Shown here: piece by piece, positions 54,732-62,350 of the stretch
Layout: each line of letters opens with the position of its first letter
How positions within the stretch are numbered: position 1 is the stretch's first letter
NCBI RefSeq assembly: GCF_002979515.1
Contig: NZ_PCPA01000007.1
Location: forward strand, 124,001-188,000
Length of the DNA stretch: 64,000 nucleotides
Direction of reading: 5' to 3'
From: Microbacterium sp. MYb54
GTDB lineage: Bacteria; Actinomycetota; Actinomycetes; Actinomycetales; Microbacteriaceae
The notes under the pieces: model-generated
Told to the model about the DNA's origin: nothing
Seen by the model: only the letters and a program-made list of their open reading frames with translations
Database searches by the model: none
Position numbers and translations under genes: made by a program

Positions 54732-56131
54732 ATGTGCGGAGCCGGGAGGAGCGTGAAGCCCTCCGGGCCACCGGTCCAGGTCGAGCGCCAGCCTCGCTCC
54801 TGCGCCGCCTCGCGGAACCGCGGCATCCCGAGGTACGAGAACGCCGCCGGCGCGTTGGGCACGAGGCCGGTCACGATCGAGCGCACCACGCGCAGGTCGG
54901 TGCGCCGCACGTCGGAGGTCGTGAGGTCACGCGTGAGCACACGATGCCCACGATCGCGCAGCCGCTCGTACACCTCGGCCATCGTCACCGAGCTGACCTC
55001 GCTCAGCGGTCGCACCCCCTGCGCCGGCGACTGGAAGCGGCGCGCCTCGCCGTGCACGGCCGCGTCGAGCCACACCTGCACGTGCGCGCCGAGATCGATC
55101 ACGTTCTCGAACTGCGACCCCGCCGTGGCCGTGTAGTCGGCGTCGGGACGGAAGTCGAGCGTGAGCCCCTTCGCCATCAGCCCTTCCGCGACCGCGCGGA
55201 ACACCCACCCGTCGGCCGTCGTGCAGCCCTGCGTGTAGATCCAGGTGTGCACGGCTTCGAGCACCGCCTTCCGCGCGGCGCGCGCCGGATCGAGGGAGGC
55301 CGAGAACCCCGCGGCGTAGAGCCCCCGCTCCTCGTCGTACACGAGCGCACCGATCGCGGGGGCGAACTCCGAGGGCATCGACACCAGCCACACGCGCAGG
55401 CTGCTCCCCTCAAGATCGTCGAGTAGTCCGGGAACAGTCGCCGGATCGATGCCGAACGTCGGCCCGTCGAGGTGCCACCACACCTCGAGCGCATCCCGCT
55501 CGATGACCTCGATCACCCCGCGATCGCGCGCGTCGTCGAAGCCTGCGCCCGTGGCGATGCCGGCGTAGTTCAGGTGGTGCGTCCGCGGCAGCGAGCGGAA
55601 GCGCGACTGCCGCCAGTTCAGGTGCACGAGCGAATCCGGCATCCAGACGGATCCGCCGTCGAGGTCGTCACAGCGAGCCCAGAGGGTCGGCGTCGAAGGG
55701 AGCAACCGCTGATAGGGGAAGCCGGGGCGCGCGAGCTGCCAGTCAGTGAAACGAGGAAGATCGGCCTCGTCGATGACGGTCGCCCCGTCAGTGCGCAACT
55801 CGTCGGCCGTGCCGACCCGGAGTTCCTCGGGCGGAAGCACGTCGGGCAACCAGTTGCCGCAGTAGCGCTCGACGCCCTCGCCGATCGCGGCGATGTGCGC
55901 CTGGGCCGGGTCGCCGAACGACGTGCCGAGCGAGACCCGATCAGCGGGCCATTCGCCCAGGATGCGGGCGTCGGCGACGGATGCCGTGAGCGCCAGGTAC
56001 CGGTGCGGAGCGCCGACCGGATGCGGCACCTCCCGCACCGAGCGGATGATGCCGGTCTCCGCATCGACCAGCGCCTCAGCCGGCAGCGTCGCGCGTTCAG
56101 GGGATCGGTCCAGGGTGTCGTGCGCGGTCAT
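54728..56131 (-). CDS. YcaO-family cyclodehydratase
   Basis: The product has 467 residues. ATP-binding YcaO motifs are visible: AIGEGVERYCGNW (Glu85, Glu88 region), GVIEVIERDALEVWWHLDGP (Glu208, Glu211) and a C-terminus LLPAPHM, which recalls the proline-rich tail that enters the active site in azoline-forming YcaO enzymes. It would use ATP to turn serine side chains of the precursor into oxazolines. It overlaps the hydrolase before and SagB after by 4 bases. Partner protein and precursor are encoded in the same operon. Confidence 0.92.
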   Translation of the reverse strand: MTAHDTLDRSPERATLPAEALVDAETGIIRSVREVPHPVGAPHRYLALTASVADARILGEWPADRVSLGTSFGDPAQAHIAAIGEGVERYCGNWLPDVLPPEELRVGTADELRTDGATVIDEADLPRFTDWQLARPGFPYQRLLPSTPTLWARCDDLDGGSVWMPDSLVHLNWRQSRFRSLPRTHHLNYAGIATGAGFDDARDRGVIEVIERDALEVWWHLDGPTFGIDPATVPGLLDDLEGSSLRVWLVSMPSEFAPAIGALVYDEERGLYAAGFSASLDPARAARKAVLEAVHTWIYTQGCTTADGWVFRAVAEGLMAKGLTLDFRPDADYTATAGSQFENVIDLGAHVQVWLDAAVHGEARRFQSPAQGVRPLSEVSSVTMAEVYERLRDRGHRVLTRDLTTSDVRRTDLRVVRSIVTGLVPNAPAAFSYLGMPRFREAAQERGWRSTWTGGPEGFTLLPAPHM

Positions 56132-57141
56132 GCTGTCCTCTCGTACCGCCAGCGGCCCGTCTCGGGTTCGAAGGCGGATCTGGTGCGGCGGATCGGCCGT
56201 ATAACCGCCTCGGCCGGAGTGGGCGTCGGGGCGGATACCGGGGTGGATTCCGGGGTGGAGACCCCGGATGGCAGGCCGTTCTCGGTGAGCCAGGAGTCGA
56301 GCACGCCCCCGATGCCGCCCGCGCTGCGCAGCCGGGTGCGCACCACTTCGTCGTCGATGTCCGCGGCCAGCCGGTGTCCCCACGGCCCGTCGACCAGGTG
56401 GACCGGCCCCCGCCATGCGGCCGCGAGCCGACCGGCATCCGCGAAGAAGAAATCGTGATCGCCGCGGATCAGGAGCAGCGGCACACGGAGGGCGCCGTAC
56501 GCGCGGTCGAGGTCGACGGCAGGAGCAGACCAGAGCCGTCGCCATCCGGAAAGGGCGTCCTGCGACCACCCCCATTCGTCCACCACGCGATCTACCCCGA
56601 CCTCGATCGCCCGCGCCACGCGTGCGTCGAGCTCCTCGTCGGTCAACGGCTCGTGAGAGCGCGCCCCACGACCGTGCTGGTGCCACCACCCGATGCGGTT
56701 GAGCAGCTGAGGTCGCCCGCTCTCATCCCAGGCGGTCTCGGCGAGCCCGAGGGCGGGGACCAGGAGCACCAGCGCGTCGACGTCGACGGCTCTGGCTGCC
56801 TCCAGCGCGGTGTGCGCGGCGTACGAGCCGCCGGAGAGCACGAGCGGGAGTCCGGGATTCTCGGCCCTGACCTCCTCGATCACCGCGCGTCCGTCTTCGC
56901 GCTCGGCGAGGTAGGGGTGCCATTCGCCGTCGGACGAGTGCCGCCCGCGCACATCATGGATCACGCAGCGGTATCCCCGTCCGACCCAGGCGCGGGCGGT
57001 GTCACCGTGACGCCAGGCGCCGTAGGGCGTGCGGATGACCACCACTCCCCGAGGATCTGCGGGCTCCCAGACCCAGCCGCGCAGCAGGGCGCCGTCGTCC
57101 GCGATCACGGCGTGCCGGCGGGCGTCGCGCGGCGCGGTCAT
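56128..57141 (-). CDS. CocE/NonD (S15)-type alpha/beta hydrolase
   Basis: The product has 337 residues. RGWVWEPADPRGVVVIRTPY and HDVRGRHSSDGEW are typical of the X-Pro dipeptidyl-peptidase/CocE class; the nucleophile is in SGGSYAAHTALEAARA, the acid in RGDHDFFFADAG and the histidine in GPWGHRLAAD. A proline-rich tail follows (TPESTPVSAPTPTPAE). Its place between the partner and YcaO genes, with 4-base overlaps on both sides, makes a role in leader removal or tailoring plausible. An esterase acting on the product is also possible. Confidence 0.82.
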   Translation of the reverse strand: MTAPRDARRHAVIADDGALLRGWVWEPADPRGVVVIRTPYGAWRHGDTARAWVGRGYRCVIHDVRGRHSSDGEWHPYLAEREDGRAVIEEVRAENPGLPLVLSGGSYAAHTALEAARAVDVDALVLLVPALGLAETAWDESGRPQLLNRIGWWHQHGRGARSHEPLTDEELDARVARAIEVGVDRVVDEWGWSQDALSGWRRLWSAPAVDLDRAYGALRVPLLLIRGDHDFFFADAGRLAAAWRGPVHLVDGPWGHRLAADIDDEVVRTRLRSAGGIGGVLDSWLTENGLPSGVSTPESTPVSAPTPTPAEAVIRPIRRTRSAFEPETGRWRYERTA

Positions 57142-57938
57142 CGGATCACCCGGGGCGGGGCTGCGGGGAAGGAGAGCACCGTGTGCTCGCTGACGGAGCC
57201 GGTCGCCGGCGCCAGCTTCCACAGCGTCGTGCGCAGGCGATCGAGCTCCGCCTCACCCCGCGCCCAGGTGAGGATCATGTGCAGCAGGCGGGCGAGGACC
57301 AGCACTCTCGCCGCCTCATCGATCGTCACATCGGCAGGGGGTGCCGACCGCTGCCACGCCTCGATGGAGGCCGGCGCGCTGCTCGCGGCCATCCGTCGTG
57401 CGGCCACCTGGACAGAGGTGGGGTCATCGCCGTCGATGGCGAGCGGATCGATCAGGAAGCATTCGCCTTCACGGTAGGCGCGGAGCCAGGCGACGCCCCG
57501 CTGCGGAAGCCGGTCGAGCTCGGCCCAGCGGCGACGTCCGTGCGCATCCTCGGCGTAGGCGACCACGAGCGCCGCGTCTTCCGGGATCTCTGCGTCCGCG
57601 TCGAGAACCGTGATCTGTGCTCCCCAGACCGAAAGCAGGCGCTGTAGATCGTCCACGAGCGGGCCGGAGCCGAGGAGGCAGACGGCGCGGCGTTCGGTCG
57701 GCCAGCGGCGCAGCGTGTCGGCGGATTCGCGTTCCTGCACCTCGCCGGCCAGGCGGCGGAGGTAGTCCGCGGCAGCGCCGTCGGTGCCACCGGCGAGTGC
57801 GGTGTCCAGGTCGGTCGGCGGTGCGTCGAGCAGCACGAAGCGTCCGGTGCGCAGACGGATCCGGGGGCGACCGTCGGCGCCGGTGACGAGATGCGCCCCG
57901 GAATCGGGGAGCGGCAGGATGCGAGGTTCGGAAGTCAT
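57138..57938 (-). CDS. E1-like cyclodehydratase partner protein
   Basis: The product has 266 residues. The middle part, RRAVCLLGSGPLVDDLQRLL followed by LVVAYAEDAHGRRRWAELDR, LPQRGVAWLRAYREGECFLI and DPLAI, follows the pattern of ThiF/E1-like partner proteins that bind the leader and activate YcaO. The zinc-binding cysteines of many relatives are absent. GAGAGA stands before ATG 57938. It follows the precursor gene across a strong hairpin, which may reduce its expression relative to the peptide. Confidence 0.78.
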   Translation of the reverse strand: MTSEPRILPLPDSGAHLVTGADGRPRIRLRTGRFVLLDAPPTDLDTALAGGTDGAAADYLRRLAGEVQERESADTLRRWPTERRAVCLLGSGPLVDDLQRLLSVWGAQITVLDADAEIPEDAALVVAYAEDAHGRRRWAELDRLPQRGVAWLRAYREGECFLIDPLAIDGDDPTSVQVAARRMAASSAPASIEAWQRSAPPADVTIDEAARVLVLARLLHMILTWARGEAELDRLRTTLWKLAPATGSVSEHTVLSFPAAPPRVIR

Positions 57939-57958
57939 GGATTCTCTCGGTGATGGGC

Positions 57959-57984
57959 CCGGCCGGGCGCGAACGCCCGGCCGG
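57959..57984 (-). terminator. Intercistronic hairpin between precursor and enzyme genes
   Basis: CCGGCCGGGCG (57959-57969) and CGCCCGGCCGG (57974-57984) pair perfectly over 11 G/C pairs; on the transcript strand the loop is TTCG. There is no T-run. Partial terminators or stabilising hairpins are common just after RiPP precursor genes and give more precursor than enzyme. It starts 40 bases after the precursor stop. Confidence 0.75.
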
Positions 57985-58023
57985 ACTGGAGTGCGCTCGA
58001 GAGCGCGACGGAAGGATCCGCGA

Positions 58024-58122
58024 TCAGTCGAAGGGGTTCTCGACCAGTGCGTTCGAGTGCGATGCCGACAGGTGCGCCAGCTGCTCGGACTCTTCGATCT
58101 CGGCGAGGATCTGCTTTTCCAT
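58024..58122 (-). CDS. 32-residue RiPP precursor-like peptide
   Basis: AAGGAG, one of the best ribosome sites in the window, lies 6-7 bases before ATG 58122; the frame ends at TGA 58026-58024. The peptide has an acidic helical N-terminal part (MEKQILAEIEESEQLA) and a C-terminal part with HLSASHSN, then ALVENPFD. There is no Cys or Thr; the modifiable residues are Ser12 in the leader-like part and Ser19, Ser21 and Ser23. Two histidines (17, 22) lie in the same stretch. It is the first gene of an operon encoding YcaO, partner and SagB, so I take it as their substrate. Confidence 0.85.
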   Translation of the reverse strand: MEKQILAEIEESEQLAHLSASHSNALVENPFD

Positions 58123-58174
58123 TTCGTGCTCCTTCAGTGGGGTTTCCGTCCCGCGATCTGAGACAGCGGGTCGG

Positions 58175-58191
58175 GTTCACGGTGTGTGAAC
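58175..58191. promoter_or_regulatory. Inverted repeat in the divergent RiPP promoter region
   Basis: GTTCAC (58175-58180) and GTGAAC (58186-58191) are perfect arms 5 bases apart. The site is 53 bases before the precursor start and 16 bases from the Fur/Zur-type box. It could be an operator for another regulator or a small hairpin in the leader of the precursor mRNA. No regulator gene is present in the cluster part seen here. Confidence 0.45.
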
Positions 58192-58206
58192 ACTGTCGAC
58201 CCTAAA

Positions 58207-58221
58207 TGATAATGATTCTCA
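58207..58221. promoter_or_regulatory. Fur/Zur-type 7-1-7 box in the divergent promoter
   Basis: TGATAATGATTCTCA fits TGAnAATnATTnTCA at every defined position; the wider GATAATGATTCTCAATATC matches the E. coli Fur box at 16 of 19. It overlaps the -35 region for the plus-strand gene, whose likely -10 is TAGGAT at 58230-58235. In actinobacteria iron is usually handled by IdeR/DtxR, so among Fur-family proteins Zur is the best candidate. The call of Zur rather than Fur is inference. Confidence 0.72.
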
Positions 58222-58242
58222 ATATCTACTAGGATCGCTGAC

Positions 58243-59448
58243 ATGTCCTCCTCCACACCCCTCCTCGCCGCTGATCACCGGGCCGGAGTCGTCTACGAGA
58301 TCCACGACGACTCCCGGCGTGTCGTCGTCGCCGACAGCTGGCTCGCCGAACATGCGGGCTTCCTTCGCCTCCCCGCCGGAGCACCCGGGCGCTGGGCCTT
58401 CGCCGACGACCGGGGCGGCGCGCTGGTCGTCGGGGATGCAGACTCCGCACGCCGCATCCCGATCGCGATTCCGGCCGAGCATCTCGCCTGCGACCTCACC
58501 GGACGACACGTGGTCGTCTCGACCGGTCTGGGGATGAATGAGGAGGCCTGGAGCGACCTGGTCTCGGTCGTCGACCTCGCGACCGACACTTCGGCGCGCT
58601 TCCGTGTGCGCACCGGCGAACCCGGGGTCGTGATCGCTCCGGATCAGGCCACGGGAGACCAGGCGATCGTGCTCCGCCACCGCGAGCCCGGAGCGGTCGA
58701 GGCACTGCCGCTCGCGACGGCTCTCGACGTCGGGCCGCACACGCCGGTCCTCCGTGGACAGATCCTCGACGACCTCGCCGCCGACGGACACGGCGACGTG
58801 ATCGACCCGGCGTCCGGCATCGTCGGCATCGCGACGAGCCGCGGCCTGGAGCGCTTCGTCATCGATGCGGGCGTGCCCCGCGCGATCGGCATCATCCCGT
58901 GGCCCGTCGAAGGGCGCGCGTACTACCTGCGGCTCGCCGGCGACACCGGACGCGCCACGGGGATCGTCCGCGGAGGACCGGCATCCCCGGGTTCATGGCC
59001 GGAGTGGACCAACACCTTCGTCGAGATCGACCTCGCGTCCGGAGCATCCCGCGCCGTACCGCTGCCGCCGGGGCTCGCCTTCCGGTTCGCCCTCGCCACG
59101 GGTGTCGCGGCCGTCTCCGTCATCCACCCCGACGGCGATGCCGTGATCGTGATCGATCGCGAAGAAGCACGCATCTCGCGGATCACCCCGATCCCGGCGA
59201 TGGCGCACCCGCCCCGCGCAGGGCAGATGCCGTGGGACGGCGTCGACGGTCGCCCCGCACAGCGCCGGTCCATCGCGCTCGATCCCCGCACCGGAACCAT
59301 CGCGGTCACCAGCGGCGGAGACGGCACGATCCACCTCGTCGACGACGACGACATCTCGACGATCGAACTCCCCACACCGCTCGACGAAGGCGGACACCTG
59401 CTGTGGGCCGGCGGCGACGACCGCGTGCCCGACCTGGTGGGCCGATGA
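58243..59448 (+). CDS. Predicted cytoplasmic beta-propeller protein
   Basis: The product has 401 residues without signal peptide. It is made of short beta-rich repeats of about 45-60 residues, such as VVVADSWLAEHAGFLRLPAG, GGALVVGDADSARRIPI, LVSVVDLATDTSARFRV and GTIAVTSGGDGTIHLVDDDD, as in a propeller. The function is not recognised. TAGGAT seven bases before ATG 58243 and no ribosome site suggest a leaderless mRNA starting under the Fur/Zur-type box. Its TGA overlaps the S9 peptidase start by 4 bases, so the two probably work together. Confidence 0.75.
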   Translation: MSSSTPLLAADHRAGVVYEIHDDSRRVVVADSWLAEHAGFLRLPAGAPGRWAFADDRGGALVVGDADSARRIPIAIPAEHLACDLTGRHVVVSTGLGMNEEAWSDLVSVVDLATDTSARFRVRTGEPGVVIAPDQATGDQAIVLRHREPGAVEALPLATALDVGPHTPVLRGQILDDLAADGHGDVIDPASGIVGIATSRGLERFVIDAGVPRAIGIIPWPVEGRAYYLRLAGDTGRATGIVRGGPASPGSWPEWTNTFVEIDLASGASRAVPLPPGLAFRFALATGVAAVSVIHPDGDAVIVIDREEARISRITPIPAMAHPPRAGQMPWDGVDGRPAQRRSIALDPRTGTIAVTSGGDGTIHLVDDDDISTIELPTPLDEGGHLLWAGGDDRVPDLVGR

Positions 59449-61208
59449 GCGCACATCGATCGATGCTCGACGACGCCCTCACCCGTGCGGAGCGCCACGG
59501 TCGACCCGGCCTGCCGCTCGGCGGTTTTACGCTGGGCCGGGCGGACGACCGCTCACGCCGCGGCATCCATCGCCTCGACGGCACGACCGTGATCGAGCCC
59601 GACGGCCACCTGCACCGGATCTTCCCCTCACCCGACCGCCGACTCATCGCCGTCGAGTGGGCGCCCTCCGCCGACGAGAACGCCGTCTTCGGCATCGTCG
59701 ATGTCGCGGGCGGCACGCTGCGCCTGCACCCCGACATCCGCCTGCGCTACGACACCGTGCTGTGGGCCGCCGACTCGCGGAGCCTCGACGTGGTCGCCAG
59801 CCGCGACCGGATGCTCGTGAGCCTCGACCTGCAGACCGGCGAACAGCGCCCGGTGCCCCTCGAGCCCGAGGTGCGACTGCGACTTTTCCCCGGCGGAGAG
59901 AGCGGCCTGCGCGCCCTCAGCTCGGGTACGCGAGGCGCGACGCTGACCGACCGGGCCACCGGCACGTCACTGGGTCGGTGGCCGGCGCTCCTGCGCGCAT
60001 CCCCTCTCGACATGTCGGATCGAAGGACCGGAGTCCTGGTGTGGCACGACGGCGGTCTCGATGCCGTGACGAACGACGGCGTGGGGAAGAGCGTCCTGCT
60101 CTGGCGCTGGCACGACCCCGACGCGCAGATCGTCGATGTCGCGGTGCACGATGACCGCGTCGTCGTGCTCGCCGTGGTGGACGGACGCAGCGTGCTCATC
60201 GACCTGGTCGACGGCATCGAGGTCGAACGCTCCGAAGCGGCCTCGACCGCCGCCGATGCGCTCACCACGACCATGATCGGCGTCGACGACGGCGTGCTGC
60301 GACTGGGCGTCGAGGGGCCGCTGACTCCGCCGCAGATCGTCGAGCGCACGAAGGAGGGCCCCACCATCATGCCGTCCCTCGTCCGCACCCTCGGCACCAC
60401 TGCGCGCTACGACTTCCCGGCCGACGACGGCGAGATCCTGACTGTCCACGTGACATCGCCGATCGGAGTGGAGGGGCCGCTGCCGATGATCCTGACCTGC
60501 TACGGCGGGTTCGGCGTGCCCCTTCTCCCGCTCTTCGAGCCCACAGTGCCCGCGTGGGTCGAGTTCGGCGGGGCCTACGCCTCCGCGCAGCTCCGCGGTG
60601 GTGGCGAGCGCGGACAAGCCTGGCGCGAGGCGGGTCGTGGTGCCCGCAAGAACCGCACGATCGCCGACCTCGCCGACGTCGCGCGCGGGCTCATCGAGGC
60701 AGGGATCACCCGCCCCGAGCTGCTCGTGCTCGCCGGGGCCTCCCTGGGCGGAGTCGTCGCGGCCGGCTGCGCGATCGAGCATCCGGAGCTGTGTGCGGGC
60801 TTCGTGACCACCGCCGCTCCACTCGATCTGCTCGCCCTGGACGATCATCCGCTCGGTGCGCGCTGGCGAGCGGAGTTCGGCGACGACGGCACCCCCGAAT
60901 CGCGCACTCGACTCCGCGCCCTCTCCCCTCTCGCCCGTGCCGAAAAGCTTCCGGTCGGGGCTCCGATCCCCTCTTACCTGGGGGTCGTGCTCGGCGAGGA
61001 CACCAGGGTGCTCGCTCGCGACACGCACCGAATGGTCGAGGCACTTCAGAAGGCCGGCGGGTCTGCCAGGCAGTGGACGGCGGCGGGAACAGGGCACGGT
61101 GCGAACGAGTCCGCTGCGCTCCACGAACTGGGCCTCGCGGTGCTCGACTTCGCTGCCGAGATCACAGCCGCGATCACAGCGGGCGTCGCGGCGGGAGTCA
61201 GCCTGTGA
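59445..61208 (+). CDS. S9-family prolyl-oligopeptidase-like peptidase
   Basis: The product has 587 residues: N-terminal beta-propeller part (about 1-310), then the alpha/beta-hydrolase domain. Catalytic residues: Ser433 in GASLGG, probably Asp519 in LGEDTRV, and His551 in GTGHGAN; GGFGVPL and SAQLRGGGERGQAW are typical of the family. No signal peptide, so it acts in the cytosol on short peptides. It lies between the propeller gene and the importer genes with 4-base overlaps, suggesting that it opens an imported peptide or removes a leader. Confidence 0.87.
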   Translation: MSAHRSMLDDALTRAERHGRPGLPLGGFTLGRADDRSRRGIHRLDGTTVIEPDGHLHRIFPSPDRRLIAVEWAPSADENAVFGIVDVAGGTLRLHPDIRLRYDTVLWAADSRSLDVVASRDRMLVSLDLQTGEQRPVPLEPEVRLRLFPGGESGLRALSSGTRGATLTDRATGTSLGRWPALLRASPLDMSDRRTGVLVWHDGGLDAVTNDGVGKSVLLWRWHDPDAQIVDVAVHDDRVVVLAVVDGRSVLIDLVDGIEVERSEAASTAADALTTTMIGVDDGVLRLGVEGPLTPPQIVERTKEGPTIMPSLVRTLGTTARYDFPADDGEILTVHVTSPIGVEGPLPMILTCYGGFGVPLLPLFEPTVPAWVEFGGAYASAQLRGGGERGQAWREAGRGARKNRTIADLADVARGLIEAGITRPELLVLAGASLGGVVAAGCAIEHPELCAGFVTTAAPLDLLALDDHPLGARWRAEFGDDGTPESRTRLRALSPLARAEKLPVGAPIPSYLGVVLGEDTRVLARDTHRMVEALQKAGGSARQWTAAGTGHGANESAALHELGLAVLDFAAEITAAITAGVAAGVSL

Positions 61209-62350
61209 GCGATTCGACCGCCATCCTCACCGAACGGCGCGGACGACGCCTCCCCTTTCTGCGGCGACGCAGCGGGGAGCGCACCCGGGGCCGGAGCAGG
61301 GGTCGGCGGATGCTGCCCGTCGGTCCGACCGTGGCGACGATCGCCGTGTTCGCGGTGCTCATCCTCGTCTTCTCCGCCGCCACCGGACCCGTCGCGGTAT
61401 CGCCCGTCGACGCCGCGAAGATCGTGATCGGTCACCTGGTCCCCGGCATGCCCTGGATGGCGGACGGCACGCTCACGCCGTTGCAGGACCAGGCCGTGTG
61501 GCAGTTCCGGGTGCCGCGATCGCTCCTGGCCGCGCTCTCGGGCGCAGGGCTCGCTCTCGCCGGGGCGATGATGCAGGCAGTCGTGCGCAACCCGCTCGCC
61601 GAGCCGTACATCCTCGGCGTCTCGTCCGGTGCGAGTGTCGGCGCGGTGCTGGTGATCGTCTCGGGCGGCGCCACGTTCCTCGGGCTCACGATGAGCGGGG
61701 CAGCGTTCGTGGGTGCGATGGTCGCCTGCATCCTCGTGGCGATGCTCGCGCGCATCCGCGGAGAGCTGTCGCCGACCCGGATGATCCTCGCCGGTGTCGC
61801 GCTCGGCGCCCTGCTGAGTGCTGTGACCAGCTACCTCACGCTCACCACCGACGCCCAGAACGTCGTCAGTGTGATGTTCTTCCTCCTCGGCAGTGTGTCA
61901 GCCGCCGACATGTCGTCGCTCGTGATCCCCGCGGTCGCGCTCGCGATCGCCTGCATCGCCGTCTTCGGGCTCTCCCGGTCGATGAACGCACTGCTCGCCG
62001 GCGACGAGTCAGCGATGGCGGTCGGCGTGCGCACGACCAGGTTGCGGGGGCTGTTGCTGGTACTCGCCTCCCTCCTGACCGGCGCGATCGTGGCGGTGAG
62101 CGGCGGCATCGGCTTCGTCGGCCTCGTCGTCCCGCACATGGCCCGGCTCCTGGTCGGCTCGGATCATCGGCGGATGCTGCCGATCACGGTGCTCGGCGGC
62201 GCGCTGTTCCTCATGGTCGCCGATCTACTCGCCCGCACGGTCGCGATGCCGACCGAGATCCCCCTCGGAATCCTCACCGCCTTCGTGGGGGCTCCCTTCT
62301 TCCTGTGGCTGATGCGCAGCGGCGGCGAGCGGGCGGGGTTCGACCGATGA
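61205..62350 (+). CDS. FecCD-type permease of a metal-chelate ABC importer
   Basis: The product has 381 residues: basic N-terminus (about 45 residues, many Arg), then ten helices of the BtuC/FecCD family with FRVPRSLLAALSGAGLALAG, AVVRNPLAEPYILGVSSGAS, GFVGLVVPHMARLLVGSDHR and LGILTAFVGAPFFLWLM. Only one permease gene is present, so it probably forms a homodimer. GTG 61205 overlaps the peptidase stop; the ATPase follows with a 4-base overlap. Substrates of this family are metal chelates and cobalamin, not free zinc. Confidence 0.93.
   Translation: MSDSTAILTERRGRRLPFLRRRSGERTRGRSRGRRMLPVGPTVATIAVFAVLILVFSAATGPVAVSPVDAAKIVIGHLVPGMPWMADGTLTPLQDQAVWQFRVPRSLLAALSGAGLALAGAMMQAVVRNPLAEPYILGVSSGASVGAVLVIVSGGATFLGLTMSGAAFVGAMVACILVAMLARIRGELSPTRMILAGVALGALLSAVTSYLTLTTDAQNVVSVMFFLLGSVSAADMSSLVIPAVALAIACIAVFGLSRSMNALLAGDESAMAVGVRTTRLRGLLLVLASLLTGAIVAVSGGIGFVGLVVPHMARLLVGSDHRRMLPITVLGGALFLMVADLLARTVAMPTEIPLGILTAFVGAPFFLWLMRSGGERAGFDR

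Noticed and set aside
50384..58122. Methanobactin-type or lanthipeptide cluster
   Set aside because: No MbnB/MbnC-like, LanM/LanB/LanC-like or radical-SAM genes are present, and the precursor has no cysteine. YcaO, partner and SagB define a TOMM pathway.
58243..59448. Periplasmic zinc chaperone AztD for the propeller-like protein
   Set aside because: AztD is also a propeller linked to zinc, but it is exported. This protein has no signal peptide, and I see no clear AztD motif.
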